A DNA stretch of 64,000 nt from Thermoleophilales bacterium (GCA_020636895.1 JACJWZ010000002.1:682001-746000), one strand, 5' to 3'. Positions 1-10,584 are shown, numbered from the stretch's first letter. Program-made: numbers and translations. The notes: a model not told the origin generated them from the sequence alone.

Positions 1-2193
1 AGCCGCAGGGTCGGGGCCCTCGGCCACCGGGCCCGTCGCCGGGCCGGCGTCGACGTCCATGCTGTCGACCAGGACCTGCGGATCGGTGTCCGCCTCCTGG
101 AAGCGCACGTCGGCCAGCTCGATCGAGCCGGTCTGCGGCATGCCCTCCTCGCCGAAGCGGAACTCGATCCCGCGCACCTGCGTCAGGTCGACCCCCTCGT
201 CGGCGAAGTCGCTGAGCGGGACCCGGATCTGGTCGAGGATCACGTGCACCTTCGTCGTCGTCGAACCGGTGGTCTGATGCAACGCGTTACCGAAGCGCGG
301 ATCGGCGGCATCGACGGCGGCCTCGTTCCCCTCGGCGTCGGTGAGGACGATCGAGAAGTCCTGCGTCGTCACCTCCGGGTCGATCTCGCCCTGCGCTCCC
401 CGATCCGGGTTGCGCGAGTCGAAGAAGTTGACGTCGGCCCCCATCGTCAGCGCCTTCAGGCCGCTGACGTCGCCGTCGGCGGCGGGGATCGACGTGCTCA
501 GAGTCGCCGGGTCGCCGCTGCCGTCGCCGCCACGCGGGTTGTCCCACGCGATCGCGAGCTGGCGGCCGTACGACTGGTTGATCGGAGCGTTCTCACGGGT
601 TGCGTTCTGCCCCCCCAGGCCGCCGGCGGCCGGCAGCGGACAGGGCTTCGTCGCGACCGGGTTGCCGGTAACGTTGAGCTGGCCCGGCGCGAAGTGGATC
701 GGCTCCGGGTTGCACCAGTCGAGGCCGCTCGCCGTCGTCGCCGGCTTCGGCGTGACGCCGCCGCCGTCGAGGTACGGGTTCGCGAATCCCTTGGCCTTCA
801 GCTTCGTCCCGAGAGCGCTCGTCCCCAGCGGATCGTCGGTCTCGGGCCGGATCACGTCGACCCGCTCGTCGGGCGGCGCGAAGTAGCTCGTCGAGAGCCG
901 CTCGTCGCAGTCCATCCGCATGCCGGTGACGCTCGTCGGGCAGGCGGAGTCGGGGAGCTGGCGGTGGTCGTCGGTGAGGCTGAGCTCGCCCGTCATGTAC
1001 GGGTCGAACGCGCCCTCGCCGCCGACGTAGCGACGGAAGAACGCCGACATCGTCGCCAGGCCGATCTTCTCCTGGTCGCCCATCAGCGCCGGATCGCCCG
1101 AGATCCGCGTGTTCACGGCCGGGTTCAGCTTGTCGCTGTTGTCGATCTTGTAGGAGTTGTTGCTCGCGTCCGTGTCTCCGCTGGCATCACCGGAGAGCCG
1201 GCTGTTGGTGCCGTTCGTCTGCTGGCAGCCGTTGTCGGACTGGCTCGAGTCGTCGTTGTCGGCGAACCAGACGGTGTTGAACCAGTTGTGGTTGCCGCCC
1301 ATCACCGACATCTGGATCCGCGGGAACGGATCGTCGGCCTTCGCGTACTGGCTGCGCTCGTAGAAGCGCGCCCCCTGCAGGTTCGAGACGTCGCCGTCGC
1401 AGAACGGCAGGATCGTCAGGTACGGCGTCCCGTAGGGAGCCTTGCGCTCGTAGTCCACCGGCGCGAGCGAGATCGCTCCGCGGATCGGGTACCTCGTCCC
1501 GTCGCTCCTCATCCGGTTGTAGTCCAGGAAGCTGGAGATGCCGTCGCCGCCGCGCGAGTGGCCCATCAGGCCGATGCGCTCCATGTCGAGCTTGCCGACC
1601 AGCGTCGTGCCGATGTTGGTGTTCGCGTCGTTCGGCAGCCCGCCTGCCTGGTTGGCGAGGGTGAGCTTGTCCAGCGCCGCGTCGATCAGCCGGCGCCGCT
1701 GGTGCATGCCCTTGCCCTTGGCACTGTCCTGGTAGTAGATGAGCTGGTCCTGGTCCAGTGAGATGACCGTGTAGCCCCAGCTCGCAAGGTTCTCGCCGAG
1801 GTACGCGTAGCCCTCGTCGTTGCGCTTGAAGATCGTGCAGTTGGGCGCCGAACCGGAATCGCAGCTGCCGTGGTTGCCGTGGACGAGGACGATGACCGGC
1901 GACGGCTCGGAGCGGTCGGACGGGTAGTAGAGGACGCCGCGGATCTCGAGGTCCGTCGCGCCGGCCGCGGTGGTGGTCGCCCCGCCGCTCGAGTTCGGCT
2001 CCTGCAGCGGCACCGTCCCGAGCTTGACCGGATCGACGCGCGCGACCGTGTAGTCGCCGCGATCCAGAGGATCGGGGACTGCCGGATCGGACGACTGCGC
2101 GCTCGCCCCGACGGGAGCGAGCGCGCAGAGAGCGACCAAGAGGACGAGAAGAAGAGCACCCGGGCGCCACCCGGGCACGGCCGTGCCTGACAA
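1..2193 (-). CDS. Secreted alpha/beta hydrolase, C-terminus beyond the window
   Basis: An uninterrupted frame of 731 codons runs to the window edge, so the C-terminus is not seen. The TTG start is chosen because AGGAG lies 7 nt upstream; an in-frame GTG at 2178 is the alternative. The N-terminus is a Sec signal with core LLLVLLVALCALAPVG. VLVHGNHGSC (His about residue 105) and the nucleophile elbow GHSRGGDG (Ser about residue 213) mark a serine alpha/beta hydrolase of the chlorophyllase/cutinase-like type. The last roughly 90 visible residues (VHVILDQIRVPLSDF onward) look like a beta-sandwich carbohydrate-binding-type module; that is inference. The substrate is unknown. It probably acts outside the cell on an ester. 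Confidence 0.8.
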   Translation of the reverse strand, partial: MSGTAVPGWRPGALLLVLLVALCALAPVGASAQSSDPAVPDPLDRGDYTVARVDPVKLGTVPLQEPNSSGGATTTAAGATDLEIRGVLYYPSDRSEPSPVIVLVHGNHGSCDSGSAPNCTIFKRNDEGYAYLGENLASWGYTVISLDQDQLIYYQDSAKGKGMHQRRRLIDAALDKLTLANQAGGLPNDANTNIGTTLVGKLDMERIGLMGHSRGGDGISSFLDYNRMRSDGTRYPIRGAISLAPVDYERKAPYGTPYLTILPFCDGDVSNLQGARFYERSQYAKADDPFPRIQMSVMGGNHNWFNTVWFADNDDSSQSDNGCQQTNGTNSRLSGDASGDTDASNNSYKIDNSDKLNPAVNTRISGDPALMGDQEKIGLATMSAFFRRYVGGEGAFDPYMTGELSLTDDHRQLPDSACPTSVTGMRMDCDERLSTSYFAPPDERVDVIRPETDDPLGTSALGTKLKAKGFANPYLDGGGVTPKPATTASGLDWCNPEPIHFAPGQLNVTGNPVATKPCPLPAAGGLGGQNATRENAPINQSYGRQLAIAWDNPRGGDGSGDPATLSTSIPAADGDVSGLKALTMGADVNFFDSRNPDRGAQGEIDPEVTTQDFSIVLTDAEGNEAAVDAADPRFGNALHQTTGSTTTKVHVILDQIRVPLSDFADEGVDLTQVRGIEFRFGEEGMPQTGSIELADVRFQEADTDPQVLVDSMDVDAGPATGPVAEGPDPAA

Positions 2194-2411
2194 GAAAAGT
2201 CTCCTGACTTCCGCTGCTGAACTATTGAGAGGAGTCCCTACGACCGCCCCCAAGCGGTCGCCCAAACTCAACGTGCGACGAGCTTAGGGACGCCGCTGGG
2301 GGGCTTTTCTGTACCGCTGTCCAATCTTCCGGCGGCCGGACCCGTACCGGGTTGAGAGAAATCGGCGGTGGTGTGACGGCGTCACTTTCCCCGCGGGCTC
2401 GCGGCTCCGGT

Positions 2412-2417
2412 TAGCCT
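2412..2417 (+). promoter_or_regulatory. Candidate -10 (TAGCCT) of a leaderless transcript
   Basis: TAGCCT lies 8 nt before the GTG at 2426, and no Shine-Dalgarno is present. This fits transcription starting at or next to the start codon. Confidence 0.45.
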
Positions 2418-2425
2418 CGCCCCCT

Positions 2426-2896
2426 GTGGAGACTCCCGACGAATGGGCGGAGCGGAACGCCGGGTACTTCGACCCTCCCGAGGCGGAGGTCGTCGGGATG
2501 GTGCTGGCGAGCTGGAGGGTCTCCGCCAACCTCGCGCTCGGTCGCGATGACGTCGAGTTGGCCGCCGCGTTCCAGCGGCACTACACGAAGCTCGGCACCG
2601 GACTGCCCCCGAACTTCGCTCTCGCGGTGACCGCCGACGAGGTCATCGCCTGCAAGTTCGACCCCTCGAGCGTCTCCCATCCGCGGGCGGCTCACGACTC
2701 CCAATTCAAGAAGGAGGTGGCGCGGTGGCCGCGGGAGTCAATCCGCTTCGGCGAGACCGAGACCGGCCCGCTCGCCTACGGCATGACGCTTCACGTCGAT
2801 GGACGCAAGCCGATCCCCTGCCGGGCCCCGAAGCTTCCGAAGAACCCCGCGAGCGCCTACGCCGTGGTGATGCTCGGCGGCGAGCTCCCCGCCTGA
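2426..2896 (+). CDS. Hypothetical protein, 156 aa
   Basis: I do not recognise this family. The product is soluble with no signal peptide or membrane segment. It begins METPDEWAERNAGYFDPPEAEVVG and has mixed helix/strand composition. A GTG start is used directly downstream of a TAGCCT hexamer, suggesting a leaderless message. Codon usage is typical of the window, and it stands alone between the divergent hydrolase and a small zinc-ribbon gene on the other strand. The sequence around residues 80-100 (ADEVIACKFDPSSV) resembles proteins that sense or bind a ligand only in the most general way, so no function is assigned. Confidence 0.7.
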   Translation: METPDEWAERNAGYFDPPEAEVVGMVLASWRVSANLALGRDDVELAAAFQRHYTKLGTGLPPNFALAVTADEVIACKFDPSSVSHPRAAHDSQFKKEVARWPRESIRFGETETGPLAYGMTLHVDGRKPIPCRAPKLPKNPASAYAVVMLGGELPA

Positions 2897-2992
2897 GCGG
2901 GTGGCCGGCCGCGGCCCAGAACGTGCGAAGGGCACCGGCCGAGAGAAAGCCGATGCCCTTCGCGGCACCCACGGGAGAGAGGAGAGGAACGA

Positions 2993-3190
2993 CTAGGTGA
3001 CGGTCCTACCGGCCGCAATGGCCGGTGTCGCACCGCAGACCGTGCACGCGTCGTGTGCTCGGCCGGAGCGGCGCCCGGAGCCGCAGTCGGGACAGGAAAC
3101 ACGAGGCGCGTGCCCTACGAATGCGCGCCGCGCCTCCTTGACCCGGACGATCGTCCGTTCTCCGATCCTCGGATATGAGGAACTCTGCAT
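2993..3190 (-). CDS. Small double-CxxC zinc-ribbon protein, 65 aa
   Basis: The C-terminal half has two CxxC knuckles (SCPDCGSG and ACTVCGAT) about 15 residues apart, the pattern of a zinc ribbon. The N-terminal half is basic (RIGERTIVRVKEARR), so nucleic-acid binding is possible. The ATG at 3190 was chosen because the conserved-looking part starts there, but no good Shine-Dalgarno precedes it. Longer readings up to 3322 are possible and look less protein-like. It could be a chance reading frame; the spaced cysteine pairs are the main argument that it is real. Confidence 0.45.
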   Translation of the reverse strand: MQSSSYPRIGERTIVRVKEARRAFVGHAPRVSCPDCGSGRRSGRAHDACTVCGATPAIAAGRTVT

Positions 3191-3292
3191 GGCCGGTACT
3201 CTGCCCGGCGGCCGCGGGACCTCACATGTACGGCGGGCCAGTATCCGCGCGGCCGAGTTCTCACGTTCGTAAGGGTGAGGCCGCCGCGCCGC

Positions 3293-3298
3293 TAGCCT
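3293..3298 (+). promoter_or_regulatory. Candidate -10 (TAGCCT) of a leaderless transcript
   Basis: TAGCCT ends 7 nt before the GTG at 3306. No Shine-Dalgarno is present. Confidence 0.5.
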
Positions 3299-3305
3299 CC
3301 CGGCG

Positions 3306-3620
3306 GTGAGTGAGACCGCCACCTACGAGTACCGCTCCTGGACGCCCGCCGGCACGTTCCGGTGGGTGAAGATCGCATCGTTCACCGAGCTCGCGGTGTT
3401 CGCCGGGCTGCTGATCGTCTGGGCGATCCCGGGGCTCGAGGGCCCCACCTTCTGGTTCGGCATGAGCCACGGGATCGGATACCTGACGCTCTGCGCGCTG
3501 ATCTTCGTCGCGATCCTGCGCCGCGAGGCGCCGTGGTGGCTGCTGGCCGCGACGCTGACACCCGTCGGTCCACTCGGGTCGGTCATCGGCATCGAGTGGA
3601 TCGAGCGGCACCGACCGTAG
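3306..3620 (+). CDS. DUF3817-type small integral membrane protein
   Basis: The 104-residue product has three hydrophobic segments, about residues 24-42 (FTELAVFAGLLIVWAIPG), 52-70 (GMSHGIGYLTLCALIFVAIL) and 76-95. The first helix carries an acidic residue, and a Gly-His pair (SHGIGYL) sits before the second helix, as in DUF3817 proteins (typically GPxHGxxYL). That family has no established biochemical role. The start is GTG, 7 nt after a TAGCCT hexamer and without a Shine-Dalgarno, so it is probably translated from a leaderless message. The next gene begins only 15 nt downstream but has its own -10-like hexamer. Confidence 0.75.
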   Translation: MSETATYEYRSWTPAGTFRWVKIASFTELAVFAGLLIVWAIPGLEGPTFWFGMSHGIGYLTLCALIFVAILRREAPWWLLAATLTPVGPLGSVIGIEWIERHRP

Positions 3621-3623
3621 GCG

Positions 3624-3629
3624 TAGACT
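3624..3629 (+). promoter_or_regulatory. Candidate -10 (TAGACT) of a leaderless transcript
   Basis: TAGACT ends 6 nt before the GTG at 3636, inside the 15-nt gap between two same-strand genes. Confidence 0.5.
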
Positions 3630-3635
3630 CGCCGC

Positions 3636-4085
3636 GTGGGGATCATCGACTGGTTCATCCGTAGGCGTATGGCCAAGGAGAGCGCCACCGCGATGAGCGC
3701 CGGTGCGGTTACCGACATCAGCGGCCTGGGTGACATCGGCTCCCTGATGAGCCAATGGCAGCAGTTCCAGCAGGGGAGTCCCGGTGCGACGCAGGTGAGC
3801 AGCCAGACCTACGACCTCCGCGGCAGCGGCATGCGCGACGAGATCTTGGCGGCGCTGCAGAAGCACGGCATTCCGACCGACGGCCGCAGCGCCATCGGGG
3901 TCGCCGGTGCGATCGACGAGGATCCCCACGACATGATGGACCTGCAGGGGGACATCCTCGGGATCCTGGCCAAGCACGGGATCGACACCGGACGGCTCGG
4001 CATCGAGCAGGTCCCCGGGGCTCCCCCGCCGGCCGAACCGACGGCGGCGGCGGATCTGCCTCCGATCCAGGACCCGCTCGCCTGA
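3636..4085 (+). CDS. Hypothetical protein with two KHGI repeats, 149 aa
   Basis: The family is not recognised. After a basic N-terminus (GIIDWFIRRRMAKES) and a Gly/Gln-rich region, two similar helical units appear: EILAALQKHGIPTDG (about residues 68-82) and DILGILAKHGIDTGR (about 105-119). This suggests an internal duplication. The tail is Pro/Ala-rich and probably disordered. No signal peptide or transmembrane segment is visible. The GTG start follows TAGACT by 6 nt and lacks a Shine-Dalgarno. The gene converges on aconitase across a hairpin-rich spacer. Confidence 0.65.
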   Translation: MGIIDWFIRRRMAKESATAMSAGAVTDISGLGDIGSLMSQWQQFQQGSPGATQVSSQTYDLRGSGMRDEILAALQKHGIPTDGRSAIGVAGAIDEDPHDMMDLQGDILGILAKHGIDTGRLGIEQVPGAPPPAEPTAAADLPPIQDPLA

Positions 4086-4134
4086 GCACGTCAGCCGCGG
4101 TCGAGAGCTGACTGGCCGTTCAGCCAAAGAGAAA

Positions 4135-4187
4135 GGCTGGGGTGGGGCCGCGGGAGGCAGGGGGTCCACGCGACCCGCACCCCAGCC
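4135..4187 (-). terminator. Long stem-loop with T-rich tail, probable aconitase terminator
   Basis: A perfect 10-bp inverted repeat (4135-4144 with 4178-4187, arm GGCTGGGGTG) encloses a 33-nt GC-rich loop. Read on the minus strand, the stem is followed by TTTCTCTTT, so it should work best for transcription coming from aconitase. Confidence 0.55.
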
Positions 4188-4189
4188 AA

Positions 4190-4221
4190 CGCGTCGGTAG
4201 CCAGGGAGGGATGCCGACGCG
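4190..4221. repeat. Second of three consecutive stem-loops
   Basis: Perfect 8-bp arms CGCGTCGG (4190-4197) and CCGACGCG (4214-4221) enclose a 16-nt loop. It lies directly between the two flanking hairpins, with 1-2 nt separating them. Confidence 0.6.
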
Positions 4222-4222
4222 A

Positions 4223-4254
4223 TCGCTCCCGGAGGCGGGACTGACCGGGAGCGA
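4223..4254 (+). terminator. Third stem-loop, possible plus-strand terminator
   Basis: Perfect 10-bp arms TCGCTCCCGG (4223-4232) and CCGGGAGCGA (4245-4254) enclose a 12-nt loop. On the plus strand a short GCTTTA follows, so it may stop transcription from the gene ending at 4085. Confidence 0.45.
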
Positions 4255-4370
4255 GCTTTATGAAACCTGCTTCGCCAATCATTACCGATAGCCGCCGCTG
4301 ACGCAACGTCGATTTCCGGATTTAGGGGGTCGCTACTGATAGGTCCGGGGAGGCGAGCACCACCCCGTGC

Positions 4371-7184
<2,814 letters not shown>

Positions 7185-7221
7185 CAGTCCTCCTTCTCAG
7201 ACGCCCCGATGCGCGGAGTCG

Positions 7222-7719
7222 TCAGTCGTCGTCGATTTCCTCCGAGGAGCGCTCGTGGTCGGCCTCACCATATTCGGCCATGCCATCCAACCTCTCCTCG
7301 TCGATCGTGGAGCGATCGCCCAGCGGGTTGTTGTTGCCGCTGCCGTGCGACGCCGACTCGATCAGGGCCTCCTCGGCAAGCTCGAATCCCTCCGACTCGC
7401 CCTCGCCGGCCTCGGCCAGCGGCCGCTGCGCCTCCGGGAAGCCCTCGTCGCCCGAGACGCCGCCGATGGCGCCGGCCTCCTCCCGAGCCAGCTCCTCCTC
7501 CTCGAGCAGGGTCGCCTCGCCGGGCGCCGGCTCGAAGGTTGGGACATCGGTCACGACCTCGCCCTCGGCCTCCGCGATCTCCTTCTCCTCCTCGTAGGCG
7601 TCACGGTCGTCGAAGGGGTCGGGATCGGACTCCGATTCCGCCTCGCCGAGGCTGGCCTCGCCGAAACCCTCCCGGTCGGCCGGGCTGTTGGGGTCAAGCT
7701 CATCTTCGCGGTCGCTCAA
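7222..7719 (-). CDS. Highly acidic, probably disordered protein, 165 aa
   Basis: The product is dominated by Asp and Glu with little hydrophobic core, and no signal or membrane segment is visible. The C-terminal part has a recognisable block, EGESEGFELAEEALIESASHG, that I associate with short uncharacterised actinobacterial proteins; that recollection is not verifiable here. It uses a TTG start preceded by GAGGAGG and sits 37 nt upstream of acnA on the same strand, so the two probably form an operon. It could be an intrinsically disordered partner or a stress-related acidic protein; the sequence gives no direct proof. Confidence 0.7.
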   Translation of the reverse strand: MSDREDELDPNSPADREGFGEASLGEAESESDPDPFDDRDAYEEEKEIAEAEGEVVTDVPTFEPAPGEATLLEEEELAREEAGAIGGVSGDEGFPEAQRPLAEAGEGESEGFELAEEALIESASHGSGNNNPLGDRSTIDEERLDGMAEYGEADHERSSEEIDDD

Positions 7720-7857
7720 GGGTGCCTCCTCGGTCAGGTGGGATCCACCTCAAAGCTACCCCTCCCGGCTCGCCGGCAACCGGCAGGCGATGCATGCGTG
7801 CGAGGCGCCTCATCCCGCCGAACGTCGATTTCCACCCCGTATAGCCAAGCGCGATGA

Positions 7858-7935
7858 ACGTTCGGCGCGAAACAGCGGGTGGCGGGAGCGACGTTCGGCG
7901 CCAAAGCAGCGGGTGGCGCGGGACGTTCGGCCGCG
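7858..7935. repeat. Short tandem repeat, unit 32-33 bp
   Basis: Copies beginning ACGTTCGGC start at 7858, 7891 and 7923. The first two full units share the core CAGCGGGTGGCG; the third is truncated. It lies in the spacer between the acidic protein gene and the SDR gene, both on the minus strand. Confidence 0.6.
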
Positions 7936-7958
7936 CCCTCGCGCTCGTGCGCCCGGGC

Positions 7959-8762
7959 CTAGCGCTTGTCGGTCTGGCCCTTGGCCAACTTCTCGGCGAC
8001 CTTCGTCCCGCCGCCGCGCTGCGCCCGCAGCGAGACCGCCGGGAAGAAGTGGGCGAAGTGGGCGAGCGCGCGCTGCTGAGGCGGCGCGACGGCGACCTCG
8101 GCGCGGTCCGACTCGACCGCGCGGATGACGCCGGTGGCCACCTCCTCCGGCGACGCCGTGCCGACGCCCGGAGGCGTCTTGCTGCCGGAGTCGGCGAACA
8201 TGCCGGCGTCACGGATGAAGCCCGGCATCACGACCGAGGCGCTCACGCCGGTGCCCTTGCCGATCAGATCCTCGCGGAGGGCGAGCGCGAATCCGCGCAG
8301 CCCGAACTTGGTGCCGTTGTAGAGGGAGGCGCGTGGGGACGGTGCCTTCCCGGCGAGCGAGGAGACGAAGACGAGATGGCCCTCTCCGCGCTCGATCATC
8401 GGCCCCATGAGCAGGCGAGCGAGGATCATCGGCGCTTCGAGATTGACCCGGACGGCGCGGGAGATCTCCTCGGGTGAGAAGTCCTCGACCCAGCCGGAGG
8501 CGGGCAGGCCGGCGTTGGCGACGAGCAGATCGACCTTCCCGGCGACCACGGCCAGTGCCTCGGCCGCGCCGGGCTCGGCGAGATCGGAGACGGCGATCGT
8601 GTGGCCGCTCCCGGGCAGCGAGTCGGCGAGCTCCTGAAGGTCCGCCTCCTTGCGCGAGGAGAGGACGAGCTGCGCGCCGCCTTCGGCGAGGGCCCGGGCG
8701 ATGGCGCGGCCGAGACCGCCGGTGGCACCCGTGACGAGGGCTCGCTTGCCATCGATTCGCAT
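7959..8762 (-). CDS. Short-chain dehydrogenase/reductase
   Basis: A classical SDR of 267 residues: the nucleotide-binding TGATGGLG (residues 11-18), NAG (83-85), catalytic Ser in VFVSS (134/135) and the YNGTK motif with Tyr148 and Lys152. It is a cytosolic NAD(P)-dependent oxidoreductase; the substrate cannot be read from the sequence. The C-terminus is basic and lacks a membrane helix. A TAGGTT hexamer sits 8 nt before the ATG with no Shine-Dalgarno, implying a leaderless message. It is divergent from the riboswitch-controlled NlpC/P60 gene. Confidence 0.9.
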   Translation of the reverse strand: MRIDGKRALVTGATGGLGRAIARALAEGGAQLVLSSRKEADLQELADSLPGSGHTIAVSDLAEPGAAEALAVVAGKVDLLVANAGLPASGWVEDFSPEEISRAVRVNLEAPMILARLLMGPMIERGEGHLVFVSSLAGKAPSPRASLYNGTKFGLRGFALALREDLIGKGTGVSASVVMPGFIRDAGMFADSGSKTPPGVGTASPEEVATGVIRAVESDRAEVAVAPPQQRALAHFAHFFPAVSLRAQRGGGTKVAEKLAKGQTDKR

Positions 8763-8770
8763 GGGAGCGC

Positions 8771-8776
8771 AACCTA
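8771..8776 (-). promoter_or_regulatory. Candidate -10 (TAGGTT) of the SDR gene
   Basis: TAGGTT, read leftward, ends 8 nt before the ATG at 8762. Confidence 0.5.
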
Positions 8777-8827
8777 CAGCTTGGGCGGGTGTTCGAACCC
8801 TTTACCCAGGCCATTCTTAGCGTTTCT

Positions 8828-8855
8828 TTGCATTTGCCTAAGGATTCGCTAGAGT
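8828..8855 (+). promoter_or_regulatory. Promoter of the riboswitch-controlled NlpC/P60 gene
   Basis: A -35 TTGCAT (8828-8833) and a -10 TAGAGT (8850-8855) are separated by 16 bp. This places the start of the RNA near 8862, just upstream of the riboswitch. Confidence 0.6.
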
Positions 8856-8875
8856 GCCGGGACTTCCGACATACA

Positions 8876-9012
8876 CCGACGCCGAATCTCCGACATGGAG
8901 AGCGGGGGACCCACCCAGGACCCCGGGGCTAATCGGCTCGCCGAGAGAGCGAGCCGGGGCGCAGGCTCCAACTGCAGCGCCAGCCCGACAGCTAACCCCG
9001 CAGGCGCTGACG
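8876..9012 (+). promoter_or_regulatory. Cyclic di-AMP (ydaO/yuaA) riboswitch
   Basis: The conserved elements of the ydaO/yuaA aptamer occur in order: GCCGAATC (from 8881), GGGGGACCCA (8904-8913), GGGGCTAATCGG (8925-8936) and CCCGACAGCTAACCCCG (8984-9000), closed by CAGGCGC. A variable GC-rich stem (GGCTCGCC...GGCG-rich) lies between. The RNA ends about 18 nt before the GTG start of a secreted NlpC/P60-like protein. Wall-hydrolase genes are a known target class of this riboswitch in actinobacteria, where high c-di-AMP usually lowers expression; the direction here is not shown by the sequence. Confidence 0.93.
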
Positions 9013-9029
9013 AGCCAAGAGGTGAATAC

Positions 9030-9599
9030 GTGAACAGCCCAGATATCAACGGTGCCCATGCGCCGACGATCCGATTGCTCGCCGTGGCGATCGCCGCAAT
9101 GGCGTCGCTGGCGCTCCTGATCGGCCCCGCGAAGGCGCTCGCCGGCAGCGGCGGCGTCGGCATCGACCCGCCCGCCGGCAGCGACAGCAACTGCCGCGGC
9201 AAAGCCCGCCTGCTGAACAGCGGTAAGGCCGTCGCTCCCGCCTGCGCCCCCCGGCGCGTGCAGCGAGCGATCAAGGCCGCCAACAAGATCTCCAAGACGA
9301 AGTACGTCTGGGGCGGTGGCCACGGCAGCTTCAACAGCAAGGGCTACGACTGCTCCGGCTCCGTCAGCTACATGCTGCACGGAGCGGGCGTCCTGAGCAC
9401 GCCGCTCGATTCCGGCAGCCTCGCCCGTTGGGGCAACAAGCGCAAGGGCGACTGGATCTCCATCTACGCCAACTCCGGTCACGTCTACGCGGTCGTCGCC
9501 GGTCTCCGCTGGGACACCTCCGGCGGCCCCGGCCCGCGTTGGCACACCGACATGCGCTCGAGCGCGGGCTTCACGGTCCGCCACCCGAAGGGTCTCTAA
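9030..9599 (+). CDS. Secreted NlpC/P60-like peptidoglycan hydrolase
   Basis: This is a predicted exported cysteine peptidase acting on cell-wall peptides. From the GTG start (GAGG 7 nt upstream) the 189-residue product has a signal/anchor helix at about 15-38 (LLAVAIAAMASLALLIG). A compact catalytic domain follows, with YVWGGGHGS before the catalytic Cys108 in GYDCSGSVSY and His151 in SGHVYAVV. A longer reading from 8895 would run through the riboswitch and is rejected. It is small for the family and lacks a separate wall-binding domain. Regulation by c-di-AMP is strongly suggested by the aptamer in its leader. Confidence 0.88.
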   Translation: MNSPDINGAHAPTIRLLAVAIAAMASLALLIGPAKALAGSGGVGIDPPAGSDSNCRGKARLLNSGKAVAPACAPRRVQRAIKAANKISKTKYVWGGGHGSFNSKGYDCSGSVSYMLHGAGVLSTPLDSGSLARWGNKRKGDWISIYANSGHVYAVVAGLRWDTSGGPGPRWHTDMRSSAGFTVRHPKGL

Positions 9600-9616
9600 G
9601 ACCCTACCCACAGGCT

Positions 9617-9658
9617 TCGCCGCGGACCGGGGTTCCACGCCCCCGGTTCGCGGCGGGG
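9617..9658 (+). terminator. Strong hairpin after the NlpC/P60 gene
   Basis: Arms CCGCGGACCGGGG (9621-9633) and CCCCGGTTCGCGG (9642-9654) pair over 13 bp with one G-U. The stem can extend outward by about four more pairs with an 8-nt loop. There is no T-tract, as is common for hairpin terminators in GC-rich actinobacteria. Confidence 0.55.
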
Positions 9659-9834
9659 ATCTGGTCCGCGCCGGGCGCGGTGCCACCGCGGCGCGGCCTT
9701 CGCGGCACCTCGCGACGCGGCACCACCCCAAGGCGCGGCCGCGGCCTTCACCGCAGCGCGCCGCTCGACCTCGCCGCTAAGCCGCGCTGATCACCCGCGC
9801 AAGAGATCCGAATGGCGGATCCAGCCTGGGCGGG

Positions 9835-9840
9835 CATGAT
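9835..9840 (+). promoter_or_regulatory. Weak candidate -10 (CATGAT) of azlCD
   Basis: CATGAT ends 6 nt before the GTG of azlC, where no spaced Shine-Dalgarno is seen. It deviates from TANNNT in its first base. Confidence 0.3.
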
Positions 9841-9846
9841 CAGGGG

Positions 9847-10584
9847 GTGAGCCTGCTGCGTAATCCGTCGTTCCGCGAAGGGTTCCACGCGGGTATCCCA
9901 TTCGCGATCGCGAGCTTCATCCTCTCGACCACCTTCGGGGTGCTGGCCCATCCCGTGATGGGTGCGATCGCCCCGATCGTCATGTCGACCATCGTGTACG
10001 CGGGATCGGCTCAGTTCGGCGCGCTCGCCGTCCTCGCCGCCGGCGGTGGACCAATTGCCGCGGTCCTGGCCGGGACGCTGCTGAACATGCGCTACCTGCC
10101 GATGGGCATCGCCCTCGGCCCCTCCATTGAGGGTTCCGCGTGGAAGAGGTTCCTCGTCGGTCAGGGGATGATCGACTTCTCCTGGGCCGGGGCCGCCCGC
10201 GAAGGTGGTCGCTTCGACTGGCGCTTCATGCTGGGCGCGACGGCGCCCGCCTACCCCCTCTGGGTCGCGGGCACGGCGGTCGGCGTCCTCGCCGGTGATC
10301 TGATCGGCGATCCCGATCGGCTCGGCCTCGACGCGATCTTCCCCGCCTTCTTCCTCGCGCTGCTCCTCTCCGGCGAGGTCTCCGCCGGGCGGCGGGCCGT
10401 TGTCGCGGCGCTTCTCGGCGGCGCGGTGGCGCTGGCGCTGGTCCCGTTCGCGCCGGCCGGCATCCCCGTCATCGCCGCCTGCATCGGGGCGTTGATCGGA
10501 CTCGACGAGGCGGGGCGTCGCGGCGCCGCCGGCGAGCCCGAGGAGCTGGAGGAGCTGGAGGAGCTTGGGGAGCTGGAGGCATGA
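9847..10584 (+). CDS. azlC: AzlC family branched-chain amino acid exporter subunit
   Basis: This is the large subunit of an AzlCD-type exporter of branched-chain (or related) amino acids in the inner membrane. The 245 residues hold multiple hydrophobic helices. The N-terminal AzlC signature region is clear: FREGFHAGIPFAIASFILSTTFG, with VYAGSAQFGALAVL and LLNMRYLPMGIALGP. The C-terminus ends in a low-complexity Glu/Leu run (EELEELEELGELEA) encoded by a tandem GAGCTGGAG-type repeat, which is not part of the family core. Its stop overlaps the azlD start by 4 nt. Confidence 0.92.
   Translation: MSLLRNPSFREGFHAGIPFAIASFILSTTFGVLAHPVMGAIAPIVMSTIVYAGSAQFGALAVLAAGGGPIAAVLAGTLLNMRYLPMGIALGPSIEGSAWKRFLVGQGMIDFSWAGAAREGGRFDWRFMLGATAPAYPLWVAGTAVGVLAGDLIGDPDRLGLDAIFPAFFLALLLSGEVSAGRRAVVAALLGGAVALALVPFAPAGIPVIAACIGALIGLDEAGRRGAAGEPEELEELEELGELEA

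Noticed and set aside
244..1761. 505-codon open frame on the plus strand
   Set aside because: It is antisense to the secreted hydrolase, whose signal peptide, HG and GHSRGG motifs are convincing, and it is Arg/Val-rich.
4091..4306. Short minus-strand frame after aconitase
   Set aside because: It is made of the three hairpins, with no protein features.
8895..9029. 45-residue N-terminal extension of the NlpC/P60 protein
   Set aside because: It is translated from the riboswitch aptamer. A proper GAGG-GTG start exists at 9030.
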